A stretch of 55,742 nucleotides of DNA, from the NCBI GenBank assembly GCA_965183875.1, contig CBCYMK010000029.1, positions 1-55,742 on the forward strand, read 5' to 3'. Positions 24,707 through 33,504 of the stretch are shown here, piece after piece (position 1 is the first letter of the stretch; each line of letters begins with the position of its first letter). The position numbers were made by a program, and so were the translations under genes. The notes beneath the pieces were generated by a model. That model was not told where the DNA came from. It searched no databases and saw only the letters and a program-made list of their open reading frames with translations. This stretch comes from UBA6772 sp965183875 (GTDB taxonomy: Bacteria; Bacteroidota; Bacteroidia; Flavobacteriales; UBA7430).

Positions 24707-26037
24707 TAACGGTCAAACTCTAAACGCATTCCACGAGTAGACTCATCGAATACTCCTTCATTATACACTAAGTTCCCGTTTACAAAAGTCTTACTAATAC
24801 TAGATTTAAATTCTTGCCCTTCAAAAGGCGACCACCCACAGTGGTATAAGATATTGTCTTTTGCTACCGTCCACGATTTTTCAATATCCAAGACCACTAA
24901 ATCTGCATAATAGCCTTCTTTAATGAAACCTCTTTCTTTTAATTGGAAACAGTCTGCCGGTGCATGACACATTTTATTTACGATCCACTCTAAACTCACT
25001 TTACCTTGGTGGTAAAATTCTAACATAGCTACCAAAGCGTGTTGTACTAAAGGACCTCCAGAAGGGGCCTTAAAATAAGTGTTATTTTTTTCTTCTAAAG
25101 TATGAGGAGCGTGGTCAGTTGCGATAATATCTATTCTATCATCTAATAAAGCTTCCCAAACTCCTTCCTTATCTTTTTTAGATTTCACAGCTGGATTCCA
25201 CTTTATAAAAGTCCCCTTTTCGTCGTAACTCGAATCGTCGAACCACAGGTGATGAATACATGCTTCAGCCGTAATTTTCTTTTCTTTTAGTGGTATATCG
25301 TTTCTAAAAAGTGCTGTTTCTTTAGCCGAAGAAATATGTAAAATATGTAGTCTAGTATCGTGCTTTTTTGCCAATTCTACTGCCATTGAGGAAGACTTAT
25401 AACAAACCTCATCATCTCTAATAATAGGATGGTAACGTATAGGTAAATCCTCACCGTGTTCTGCTTTCATCTTTGCTGAGTTGGCACGAATAGATTCTTC
25501 ATCTTCACAATGTACTGCAATAAGCATATCGCATTTTGAAAAGATAGAATTCAGTACGGCTTTATTATCTACCAACATATTACCTGTTGAAGAACCCATA
25601 AAGATCTTTACACCGGCTACACGCTTAGGGTCGGTTTTTAAAACCTCTTCTAAGTTTTCGTTCGAGGCACCCATAAAAAAGGAATAGTTGGCAAGAGAGT
25701 CGTTTGCTCCAATTTTATACTTATCCTCTAATAGCTCTTGGGTAAGTGCTTGCGGGTTTGTGTTCGGCATCTCCATAAAAGAAGTAATCCCTCCAGCAAC
25801 AGCAGCACGAGCTTCTGTATAAATCCTTCCCTTGTGCGTTAAACCTGGCTCTCTAAAGTGAACCTGATCGTCTACCACTCCGGGCATTATAAACTTACCT
25901 TTTAAATCAATAAGCTCTGCTTCAGCATCAGAAATAGAAGGGGCGATTTTAGCGATACGATCGCCATCAATTAACAAATCGGCTTTTTGAATAGACCCCT
26001 CGTTAACGATTTGTGCGTTTTTAAGTAACTTTTTCAT
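24706..26037 (-). CDS. pyrC: Dihydroorotase
   Basis: Third step of de novo pyrimidine synthesis, cyclising carbamoyl aspartate to dihydroorotate. The 443-residue amidohydrolase has 'DDQVHFREPG' at residues 56-65. The first His of the usual HxH is Q58 and only H60 remains, a variant I recall as common in Bacteroidota dihydroorotases. It also has 'VKIFMGSSTGNMLVD' (K for the carboxylated lysine), 'IAVHCED', 'LHILHISS' and 'IIATDHAPHT' (catalytic Asp). Middle gene of mannose synthase - pyrC - DUF4296; 13 bases separate it from the upstream gene. Confidence 0.93.
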   Translation of the reverse strand: MKKLLKNAQIVNEGSIQKADLLIDGDRIAKIAPSISDAEAELIDLKGKFIMPGVVDDQVHFREPGLTHKGRIYTEARAAVAGGITSFMEMPNTNPQALTQELLEDKYKIGANDSLANYSFFMGASNENLEEVLKTDPKRVAGVKIFMGSSTGNMLVDNKAVLNSIFSKCDMLIAVHCEDEESIRANSAKMKAEHGEDLPIRYHPIIRDDEVCYKSSSMAVELAKKHDTRLHILHISSAKETALFRNDIPLKEKKITAEACIHHLWFDDSSYDEKGTFIKWNPAVKSKKDKEGVWEALLDDRIDIIATDHAPHTLEEKNNTYFKAPSGGPLVQHALVAMLEFYHQGKVSLEWIVNKMCHAPADCFQLKERGFIKEGYYADLVVLDIEKSWTVAKDNILYHCGWSPFEGQEFKSSISKTFVNGNLVYNEGVFDESTRGMRLEFDR

Positions 26038-26050
26038 GCTTATATATAAA

Positions 26051-26788
26051 CTATGCTTGTTTGTATTTTACGAAGAAACTTTTCAGTTTCATTTGAATAA
26101 CCCCAAAGAAGGCTTCGTAGAAAATAGAAGAACTCATCTTGGATTCTCCTTCGGTACGGTCGGTAAATATTACAGGTACTTCCTTAATTTTATATCCGAA
26201 TTTCCAGCTTTTAAATTTCATTTCTATTTGGAATGCATAGCCCACAAAGGTAACATTGGAAGCCAGTACATTTACAATAACTTCTCTGCGGTAACATTTA
26301 AACCCTGCGGTGGTATCGTCTATAGGTAAGCCCGTAATCATTTTTACATAACGCGATGCAAAATAAGACATCATAACCCTACCTATTGGCCAGTTAATAA
26401 CATTAACCAAGCCTCCTACATAACGCGAGCCTATAGAAAGATCATTCCCATCAATAGCACAGGCATTGTAAAGACGAATTAAGTCGCTTGGGTTGTGCGA
26501 AAAATCGCAGTCCATTTCAATAAAATAACTGTAATCTCTTTTTAAACCCCAATTAAATCCGTGTATATAAGCCGTACCTAAACCTAATTTACCTGTGCGC
26601 TCTTCAATAAAAAGTTGCGTAGGGTATTCTTTCTGTAGCGCTTTTACAATCGCAGCAGTTCCATCGGGGGAACCATCGTCTACAATGAGTACATGGTACG
26701 ATTTATCTAACGAAAATACCGTATGCAACATCTTTGCTACATTTTCTTTTTCGTTGTAGGTGGGGATAATTATTAAAGAATCTGACAT
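26051..26788 (-). CDS. Polyprenol monophosphomannose synthase, GT2
   Basis: 245-residue family-2 glycosyltransferase of the Dpm1/Ppm1 type, expected to move mannose from GDP-mannose to polyprenyl phosphate at the cytoplasmic membrane face. Motifs are 'IIPTYNEKENV', 'VDDGSPDGT', the metal-binding 'EMDCDFSHNP' (DxD-like) and 'SRYVGG'. There is no C-terminal membrane domain. The in-frame ATG at 26809 was rejected because a TAnnTTTG element covers it and the family starts at the IIPTYNE strand. First gene of a three-gene minus-strand operon with pyrC and DUF4296. Confidence 0.9.
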   Translation of the reverse strand: MSDSLIIIPTYNEKENVAKMLHTVFSLDKSYHVLIVDDGSPDGTAAIVKALQKEYPTQLFIEERTGKLGLGTAYIHGFNWGLKRDYSYFIEMDCDFSHNPSDLIRLYNACAIDGNDLSIGSRYVGGLVNVINWPIGRVMMSYFASRYVKMITGLPIDDTTAGFKCYRREVIVNVLASNVTFVGYAFQIEMKFKSWKFGYKIKEVPVIFTDRTEGESKMSSSIFYEAFFGVIQMKLKSFFVKYKQA

Positions 26789-26806
26789 AATTATTGAGTT
26801 GAAAAG

Positions 26807-26814
26807 CAAATGTA
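26807..26814 (-). promoter_or_regulatory. -7 element of mannose synthase-pyrC-DUF4296
   Basis: TACATTTG on the minus strand, an exact TAnnTTTG, 19 bases before the ATG at 26788. It supports that start over the ATG at 26809. Confidence 0.5.
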
Positions 26815-26877
26815 ACGGATTTTTTCATTCTATATTTTCATAATGACAAAAATCATTTCGATTAAGATTTGGTTGAC

Positions 26878-26907
26878 TTTGATATCAGCTTAGTTTTCTT
26901 AAATTTG
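26878..26907 (+). promoter_or_regulatory. Promoter of lamin-tail protein
   Basis: TTTG (26878-26881), 18-base spacer, TAAATTTG (26900-26907). Exact consensus and spacing, 19 bases before the ATG. One of the best promoters in the window. Confidence 0.75.
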
Positions 26908-26926
26908 TTTAGCTAAATAAATACAT

Positions 26927-27895
26927 ATGAAAAAGATATACCTATTGTGTTTAAGTGCCTTAAGCATTTTCACAATAAACGCTCAAGATTGTTCTGAACT
27001 TTTTATCTCGGAATATATTGAAGGTTGGAACATGAATAAAGCGATAGAAATTTTCAACCCTACAGACCAAAGTATTGACTTGTCAAACTACGCTCTTTCA
27101 AGATGGAGTAACGGTGGTTTAACACCACAAAGAACAACACTGGAAGGAACCATTTCTCCATACCAAGCCTTTGTTGTTGCAATAGACAAAAGAGACCCTG
27201 AAGGGGAAGGGTTTGAAGCTCCATTATGGGATGGTTGGTATCATTATACAGACAGCATTACTTTATTACCAGACAGTGTTTACGATGAAAGCACTGATTT
27301 AATGAACAAGGTAGATCTTTTTATTTGCCCTAATTACGAGGATGGAACCATGTATTTCAATGGAAATGATGCTATAACACTAGAAACTGCTAGTGGGGAT
27401 ATATTAGACATTTTTGGTAAAATCGGAGAAGATCCGGGTCAATCGTGGACAGATGAATCTGGCGCTTATTGGACAAAAGACCAAACCTTAGTACGTAAGT
27501 CGACTGTTACAAACCCTTTTGTATATGACCCTAATATAGAATACAGCTTCGACCCTACCCTAGAATGGGATTCCTTACCTGCAAACACCTTTTCGGGATT
27601 GGGTTCACACGAATGCAACTGTACACCTGCAGATTTTTCTATCGAAGAAAAGGAACTAATGGCTCAACTCTTTCCAAACCCAACTACAAATGGTGTGGTA
27701 AGCATCAATGCTAACTCTACAATAGAAACTATAGCATTGTACAATATTCTGGGAGAATTAGTTTTCGCAAAATCATGTTCCAACACTACACAAACAGAAA
27801 CACTTTCTTTAAACCCAACACTTAAGGGATTGTTTTTTGTTGAAATAACATTACAAGACAAAGAAGTTCTTCTAAAGAAACTTCTTTTAAACTAA
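26927..27895 (+). CDS. Secreted lamin-tail-domain protein with T9SS signal
   Basis: 322 residues. Signal peptide ending near 'FTINAQ' (residue 20), then a lamin-tail domain (about 22-230) opening 'LFISEYIEGWNMNKAIEIFN', the form usually found next to or fused to extracellular nucleases. A short linker 'SHECNC' is followed by a T9SS type-A tail (about 250-322) with 'LFPNPTTNGVVSI', 'LYNILGELVF' and 'LKGLFFVEI'. Predicted to be surface-attached or secreted. It has its own promoter and terminator and precedes a TonB receptor and endonuclease I, so a role in binding nucleic acid or the nuclease is plausible but inferred. Confidence 0.85.
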   Translation: MKKIYLLCLSALSIFTINAQDCSELFISEYIEGWNMNKAIEIFNPTDQSIDLSNYALSRWSNGGLTPQRTTLEGTISPYQAFVVAIDKRDPEGEGFEAPLWDGWYHYTDSITLLPDSVYDESTDLMNKVDLFICPNYEDGTMYFNGNDAITLETASGDILDIFGKIGEDPGQSWTDESGAYWTKDQTLVRKSTVTNPFVYDPNIEYSFDPTLEWDSLPANTFSGLGSHECNCTPADFSIEEKELMAQLFPNPTTNGVVSINANSTIETIALYNILGELVFAKSCSNTTQTETLSLNPTLKGLFFVEITLQDKEVLLKKLLLN

Positions 27896-27898
27896 TTC

Positions 27899-27926
27899 AA
27901 AAGCTCCCAAAAGGGAGCTTTTTTTT
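27899..27926 (+). terminator. Terminator after lamin-tail gene
   Basis: Stem AAAAGCTCCC (27899-27908) and GGGAGCTTTT (27913-27922), loop AAAA, then a T run. The TonB receptor ATG follows 8 bases later with no recognisable promoter between, so leaky read-through may drive the receptor. Confidence 0.85.
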
Positions 27927-27934
27927 CTACTTCT

Positions 27935-30697
27935 ATGAGAAACCTCTTTCTATTATTCCTTTTTATTTTTGGGGCCAATATACATGCACAAGTTCTTGTA
28001 AGTGGTTATGTATACGATTACAACACAAACGAATCGCTAATAGGTGCAACCATAGTTGTAAAAAATGGAAGTGGAACCGTTACCGATTACAATGGGTTTT
28101 ACCAACTTTCAATTCCGAGCGGAAAACAAGAATTAAGCGTTTCTTATGTGGGTTACGATGAACTAAAAAAGACCGTTAAACTATCTGCTAATACAGAATT
28201 AAACTTTTTCCTAAACAGTCAGATATTAAACGAAGTAGAGGTGGTTTCCGATATTGCTCGGTCTAGGGAAACTCCGGTAGCCTTTTCTAATATAAGTCCT
28301 AAACAGCTTGAAGAAGAATTAGCAGGACAGGACATTCCGTTAATCCTTAACAGCACCCCAGGTGTATATGCTACTCAAAAAGGGGGTGGCGATGGAGATT
28401 CGAGAATTTCTATACGTGGATTTAACCAGCGTAATGTAGCCGTTATGGTAGATGGTATCCCAATGAACGACATGGAAAATGGCCAAGTTTATTGGTCGAA
28501 TTGGTTCGGTTTAGATGTGATGACAAAAACCATACAGGTACAACGAGGGTTGGGTGCTTCTAAACTAGCTATTCCAGCAGTTGGAGGAACCATGAACATC
28601 CTTACGCGTGGAATAGACTCAAAAGAAGGCTTAAAGTTTACTCAAGACATAGGAGGAAATGGCTATTTAAAAACTACTATAGGGTACAACAGTGGAAAAC
28701 TAAAAAATGGCTGGGGCTATTCCTTAGCAGCTTCCTATAAAAAGAGCAATGGCTGGGTAGATCAAACTTGGTCTCAAGGAACCTTTTACTATCTAAAAAT
28801 TCAAAAGAAAATAAAAGACCATCAATTATCCTTCACTGCTTTTGGAGCACCACAAAGCCATGGACAACGCTCGTATAAAAAAGCAATTTCTTTATATGAC
28901 AAACCTTTTGCCGCCAACTTAGGCATAGATACTACAGGGGTAGATGGAGACTATGGATTACAATACAATGAACACTGGGGAGAACTGAATAGATACAAGG
29001 TAAATTTTGATGAAAATGGAAATGCTATAGACACACTATTTTCAAAAAATGAAACGCTTAATTCAAAAATGAACTACTACCATAAACCCCAATTGAGTTT
29101 AAACCATTTATGGGCCGTAAGTAGTAAACTAGTAATTTCTAATATACTTTACGCTTCGCTAGGAAATGGTGGAGGTACAGGTGTTACACCGAGCTTAGGT
29201 AGCTCTAACTACAACGCAGATAGACAAATAGATTTTCAGAGTATTTTCGACAACAACGCCGGAAATACAAGGCACCCTTTTTTAGGTGACCCATCGATAG
29301 ACCTTAACTACAGTGCTACAGAACGCAAATCATCTCAATTTTTAAGGAGTTCTATAAACAACCATCGTTGGTTTGGCTTATTGTCTACTTATAACTTAGA
29401 AACTTCTAATGAGTTAACGCTCTCTGGCGGGATAGATTTGAGACATTATACAGGTCAACACTACAGAGAGGTATACGATTTACTAGGTGGTGACTATTAT
29501 GTAGCTAATGAAAATGTAGCTGCTACAGACTCTACAGCGGTTATTAGGGAGGGAGATAAATACTCGTACCACAACGAAGGCTTAGTTAAGTGGGCAGGGA
29601 TTTTCCAACAGATGGAATACAATACTGGAAATTGGTCGGCTTTCGTGAATATTTCGGCTTCTAACACAGGATATAAAAGGATCGATTATTTTAAACCCTT
29701 AGACCTGGTTTTGGAGGATACTACTTATGTACAAGCACTTTCGTATGGAGACACTATCCAACACAATAACGTAAACTATACAGTAGATTCTAAAGAAGCT
29801 AAGGCTACAGAAAGCGATTGGAAATGGATTCCTGGATATACGCTTAAAACGGGCTTAAATTATAATATTGACGAGTACAACAATGCCTTTATGAATGTGG
29901 GATACCTCGAAAAGGCACCCAAATTCAATAACATCTACGACTACGATAATCAACTGTACAAAAACATTAGAAACGAAAAAGTAGCAGCTATAGAGTTTGG
30001 TCATAGTTATCACAGTCCGAGAATTAGTACAAACTTAAATGTATACTATACCAAATGGAAAAATAAACCTGAGTCTGGGAGTACGGTAGTCGATGGAGAA
30101 GCAATAAAATACAATATCAATGGAATTAATGCACTGCACAAAGGGATTGAACTGGATGCTTCTATTAAGTTAAGTCAAAAAGTTAGTTTTCAAGCATTAA
30201 GTAGTATAGGAGATTGGCGCTGGACATCTGGCGATACCATTAGAAGTTTTGATGAAAACAACAACCTACTAGGTCTAGACTATTTTGATGCTACCGGAGT
30301 ACACGTTGGGGATGCAGCACAGCTTCAAGTAGGATCGAGCCTACGTTATAGCCCTATTAAGAATGGATATATAAAGTTAAAAGTAATGCACTTTAGTAAC
30401 CATTATGCAGACTTCAACCCATTCGACTTAAAAGATGAAAATGCAGGAAGAGATTCTTGGAAAATTCCAGCGTATAATTTATTCGACATCCATGCAGGTT
30501 ATCGATTTAAATATCAAAAAGTGTTCTTAGATTTTAAAATCAATATTCTAAATATAGCGAACACCTATTATATCTCCGACGCACTAAATAACGACACCTA
30601 TATTTCTGGAAATCAATTTAATTTTGATGCGGCCTCGGCTTCTGTATTCTTTGGGATGGGAAGACGAATAACAAGTTCATTTAAACTCTCTTTTTAA
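27935..30697 (+). CDS. TonB-dependent outer-membrane receptor
   Basis: 920 residues. Signal peptide to about residue 19 ('NIHAQ'), a CarboxypepD_reg-like domain (about 20-105, 'VSGYVYDYNTNESLIGATIV'), a plug domain (about 115-235, 'ISIRGFNQRNVAVMVDGIPM') and a large beta-barrel ending in Phe. Imports an unknown substrate across the outer membrane using TonB energy. It has no SusD partner, so it is not a classical polysaccharide-utilisation pair. It sits between a lamin-tail protein and a secreted endonuclease I (9-base gap), suggesting nucleic-acid breakdown products or another phosphorus-rich substrate, as inference only. Confidence 0.93.
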   Translation: MRNLFLLFLFIFGANIHAQVLVSGYVYDYNTNESLIGATIVVKNGSGTVTDYNGFYQLSIPSGKQELSVSYVGYDELKKTVKLSANTELNFFLNSQILNEVEVVSDIARSRETPVAFSNISPKQLEEELAGQDIPLILNSTPGVYATQKGGGDGDSRISIRGFNQRNVAVMVDGIPMNDMENGQVYWSNWFGLDVMTKTIQVQRGLGASKLAIPAVGGTMNILTRGIDSKEGLKFTQDIGGNGYLKTTIGYNSGKLKNGWGYSLAASYKKSNGWVDQTWSQGTFYYLKIQKKIKDHQLSFTAFGAPQSHGQRSYKKAISLYDKPFAANLGIDTTGVDGDYGLQYNEHWGELNRYKVNFDENGNAIDTLFSKNETLNSKMNYYHKPQLSLNHLWAVSSKLVISNILYASLGNGGGTGVTPSLGSSNYNADRQIDFQSIFDNNAGNTRHPFLGDPSIDLNYSATERKSSQFLRSSINNHRWFGLLSTYNLETSNELTLSGGIDLRHYTGQHYREVYDLLGGDYYVANENVAATDSTAVIREGDKYSYHNEGLVKWAGIFQQMEYNTGNWSAFVNISASNTGYKRIDYFKPLDLVLEDTTYVQALSYGDTIQHNNVNYTVDSKEAKATESDWKWIPGYTLKTGLNYNIDEYNNAFMNVGYLEKAPKFNNIYDYDNQLYKNIRNEKVAAIEFGHSYHSPRISTNLNVYYTKWKNKPESGSTVVDGEAIKYNINGINALHKGIELDASIKLSQKVSFQALSSIGDWRWTSGDTIRSFDENNNLLGLDYFDATGVHVGDAAQLQVGSSLRYSPIKNGYIKLKVMHFSNHYADFNPFDLKDENAGRDSWKIPAYNLFDIHAGYRFKYQKVFLDFKINILNIANTYYISDALNNDTYISGNQFNFDAASASVFFGMGRRITSSFKLSF

Positions 30698-30706
30698 AAC
30701 CTACAA

Positions 30707-32866
30707 ATGAAAAATACACTCTACTTAGTTCTCTTAATTTGCAATATATCTTTTGCACAGACTACTTCCTACTATGAAAACATCTTTCAATTAACAGGAA
30801 ACGACCTAGAAAATGCTTTACACGATATCCTTAAGGAACACAATGAATTTTCATATAGCTCTTCCAAACAAATATTAAAATCAAGCGACCAAAACCCTAG
30901 CAATACCGACCATATTAACCTGGTATACAAGGGAGGTTCAATACCAAAAAGTAATTTTGCCAGTAATATGGAAGCTGACTATTGGAACAGAGAGCACGTG
31001 TGGGCTAAGTCACACGGTAACTTTCAAGACTTTGGAGACTTAGGGGCTTACAGCGATGCGCATAACTTAAAACCTTGCGACGCTACTGTAAATACGGCTA
31101 GAGGATATAAAGATTTTGACAATGGAGGACAAGCACATAACGAGGCTACAGAATGCAATTATACAAGCTCTACTTGGGAACCACGTGATGAGGTTAAGGG
31201 TGATATAGCACGTATTATTTTTTATATGCATACGCGCTATAGTGGCGATGAAGGAGAACCAAATTTAAATGTTGTTGATTTCACAAGCACCTTCCCAAAT
31301 GCACAAATGGGTAAATTATCAAGCCTCTTAGAATGGAATAACCAAGACCCCGTTGATGCTTTTGAAAGAAGAAGAAATGACGTTATTTATACTTGGCAAA
31401 ATAATAGAAACCCGTTTATTGACTATCCAGAATTAGCCAATCAAATTTGGGCTGATGAGATGCCAAAAGCCATTCAGTTTACCAGTGTACAACTAGATAA
31501 TGCTGCACCAAACGAAGACGACACTCAATCTATTGATGCTGAAATTATTACCTCTATCAGTTCTTCTGTAACGAGTGCTACATTAATTTGGGGTACCTCT
31601 TGGTATGAACTCAACAACCAAGTAAGCATGAGTTCTGTAGACGATATATGGACTGCGAACATTCCGGCACAAGCTGCAGGAGCAGATGTGAAGTATAAAA
31701 TTGTTGCTGAAGCAGGAAGCTACGAAAATACCTATTATGGAAACTATAAGGTGATGCTTAACCCATTTGAGGGAACGATCACGAGTATACAAAGCATACA
31801 AGGGAACAATGAAGATTCACCATTCCAAGGACAAACAGTTTCTACTACAGGTATAGTAACTGCAAGTTTTGGAGATGACTTTTTCGTCCAAAATGGAAGC
31901 AATATCCGGTCGGGAATTTATGTGTATTCATCTCCTGCTTTTCCTGCTATAGGCGATAGTGTTATTATAACAGGTGAGGTTTCAGAGTATAACTCTCTAA
32001 CAGAATTTGCATTCCCAGATAATGTGTTTATCCTTACTTCTAACAACCCTATACCAGAGCCAATAAGTATAAATACCGGCGATTTAGGAAATGAAGATTA
32101 CGAAGGTGTACTAGTAAGAGTAAATGATGTAACGGTTACCTACGCAACATTTAATTTTGACGATTATGGTGCATGGAGAGTTAACGATGGAACTGGGGAG
32201 TGTATAATTCACAATACCGAAGAAGGCTATGAATACCCAGCTGTATTAGCGGAACATATTGGTTCCATTACTGGAGTATGTAACTTTAGTTACGATGAAT
32301 GGAAAATAGAACTTAGGAATGATGATGATGTTGAAGCTGGAGCTGATATAAACGGTCCAATTATTACTTCTGTAGAAGCAATAAACCAATCAACTATAGT
32401 TATCCTTTTTTCGGAGGGAGTGAATACTGAGTCGGCAGAGAATTTAAGTAATTATACTTTGAGTAATAACGCGAGTGTATCAAATGCTGTAAGACATCCA
32501 TTTCAACCCAATAAGGTAACCTTAACTGTTGAAAATATGTTTGTAGGAAATAATACACTTACAATCGCAAATGTAGAAGACCTCTTAGGGAACGCTATTA
32601 CCGAGAGTAACTTTAACTTTAATTGGCTATCCATTCTAAAGGAGCATAATACCAATATTAGCATTTACCCTAATCCTAATACAGGAAGTTTTAATGTTAA
32701 AGGCATAGGAAAAAACGAGACTTTTAAAATTGTGAACTCGCTTGGGCAAATACTCGGAATGTATAAGGTAAACACCGAGACAATACGCTTAAACCTAAAG
32801 CTATCTAAAGGACTCTACTTCATTAAAACAAAACAGGATAGAATCCCGTTTATGATTACAGAATAA
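30707..32866 (+). CDS. Secreted endonuclease I with OB-fold-like, Ig-like and T9SS domains
   Basis: 719 residues. Signal peptide to 'ISFAQ' (residue 18). An Endonuclease_I domain (about 20-255) has the catalytic segment 'YWNREHVWAKSHG' (H97) and 'SDAHNLKPCDATVN'. An Ig-like stretch (about 260-355), an OB-fold-like domain similar to those of secreted nucleases (about 355-545, 'GIVTASFGDDFFVQNG'), an SbsA-type Ig-like domain (about 550-640) and a T9SS type-A tail ('ISIYPNPNTGSFNVKG', 'LSKGLYFIKT') follow. It likely degrades extracellular DNA, possibly RNA. Co-transcribed with the TonB receptor and closed by a strong terminator. Confidence 0.92.
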   Translation: MKNTLYLVLLICNISFAQTTSYYENIFQLTGNDLENALHDILKEHNEFSYSSSKQILKSSDQNPSNTDHINLVYKGGSIPKSNFASNMEADYWNREHVWAKSHGNFQDFGDLGAYSDAHNLKPCDATVNTARGYKDFDNGGQAHNEATECNYTSSTWEPRDEVKGDIARIIFYMHTRYSGDEGEPNLNVVDFTSTFPNAQMGKLSSLLEWNNQDPVDAFERRRNDVIYTWQNNRNPFIDYPELANQIWADEMPKAIQFTSVQLDNAAPNEDDTQSIDAEIITSISSSVTSATLIWGTSWYELNNQVSMSSVDDIWTANIPAQAAGADVKYKIVAEAGSYENTYYGNYKVMLNPFEGTITSIQSIQGNNEDSPFQGQTVSTTGIVTASFGDDFFVQNGSNIRSGIYVYSSPAFPAIGDSVIITGEVSEYNSLTEFAFPDNVFILTSNNPIPEPISINTGDLGNEDYEGVLVRVNDVTVTYATFNFDDYGAWRVNDGTGECIIHNTEEGYEYPAVLAEHIGSITGVCNFSYDEWKIELRNDDDVEAGADINGPIITSVEAINQSTIVILFSEGVNTESAENLSNYTLSNNASVSNAVRHPFQPNKVTLTVENMFVGNNTLTIANVEDLLGNAITESNFNFNWLSILKEHNTNISIYPNPNTGSFNVKGIGKNETFKIVNSLGQILGMYKVNTETIRLNLKLSKGLYFIKTKQDRIPFMITE

Positions 32867-32870
32867 AAAT

Positions 32871-32903
32871 AAAAGCCTCCTGTAAATACAGGAGGCTTTT
32901 TTT
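32871..32903 (+). terminator. Terminator after endonuclease I
   Basis: Near-perfect stem AAAAGCCTCCTGT with ACAGGAGGCTTTT, loop AAAT, followed by TTT; begins 5 bases past the stop. Confidence 0.9.
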
Positions 32904-33045
32904 ATAGAATAACTGTAAGGTCATTCTCGAGGGGGGAGTAAATTAAAGGCTTTAATAATCGCCTAGGTGATTATACCTACAAATATATTAAAAGTATTTG
33001 TACCTACAAGTAATTGGGTAAAACTAATTACTGGAAACCAGCACA

Positions 33046-33504
33046 TTACTTAGAAGACTCTCTTAAGTCGTCTAAAAGTAGGTTAAGAACCATAAGTTGA
33101 CCTTCGGGTAGATTCATTATTTTTTGATCAAAATCGAACACGCCATTATCTAGCTTGGCCAAGAGAGAGAGTCCATCTTTAGTAATAGAGAGGAGGGTTT
33201 GCCTTTTATCTAGGCTATTTTTTGAGCGATTAACCAATCCTTTTTCCACAAGTTTGTCTACTAAACGAGTAGCGTTAGACATTTTATGAAGCATTCTTTT
33301 TTGCAGGTCACCACCTAACATAGTATTGGGAACTTGCCCGCGTAAAATGCGTAGAACATTATACTGTTGCGGGCTAATACCAAAATCTTTTATAAAATTA
33401 GCAAACAGCGATTCAAAATGTGCAGCAGTATGAATAAGGTTTACAAAAGCCTTTTCTTGCTCAGATTTAAATCCTTTAGTTTGTATGTCTTTTTTTATAC
33501 TCAA
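33046..33504 (-). CDS. MarR-family transcriptional regulator
   Basis: 152 residues with the winged-helix layout of MarR: dimerisation helix, 'ISPQQYNVLRILRG', recognition region 'MSNATRLVDKLVEKGLVNRS' and wing 'DKRQTLLSITKDG'. Start codon TTG at 33504, because no ATG exists before the DNA-binding region. This TTG directly abuts the metG TAA, so translation is probably coupled to metG. The ligand is unknown; in flavobacteria such regulators often sit before YceI/isoprenoid genes, but none is seen here. Confidence 0.87.
   Translation of the reverse strand: MSIKKDIQTKGFKSEQEKAFVNLIHTAAHFESLFANFIKDFGISPQQYNVLRILRGQVPNTMLGGDLQKRMLHKMSNATRLVDKLVEKGLVNRSKNSLDKRQTLLSITKDGLSLLAKLDNGVFDFDQKIMNLPEGQLMVLNLLLDDLRESSK

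Noticed and set aside
26036..26329. Plus-strand open frame antisense to the mannose synthase
   Set aside because: It lies fully opposite a clear GT2 gene with intact motifs and has no recognisable features.
28261..30697. SusC/SusD-type polysaccharide-utilisation locus
   Set aside because: The receptor has no SusD neighbour, no glycoside hydrolase and no carbohydrate regulator; a nuclease follows instead.
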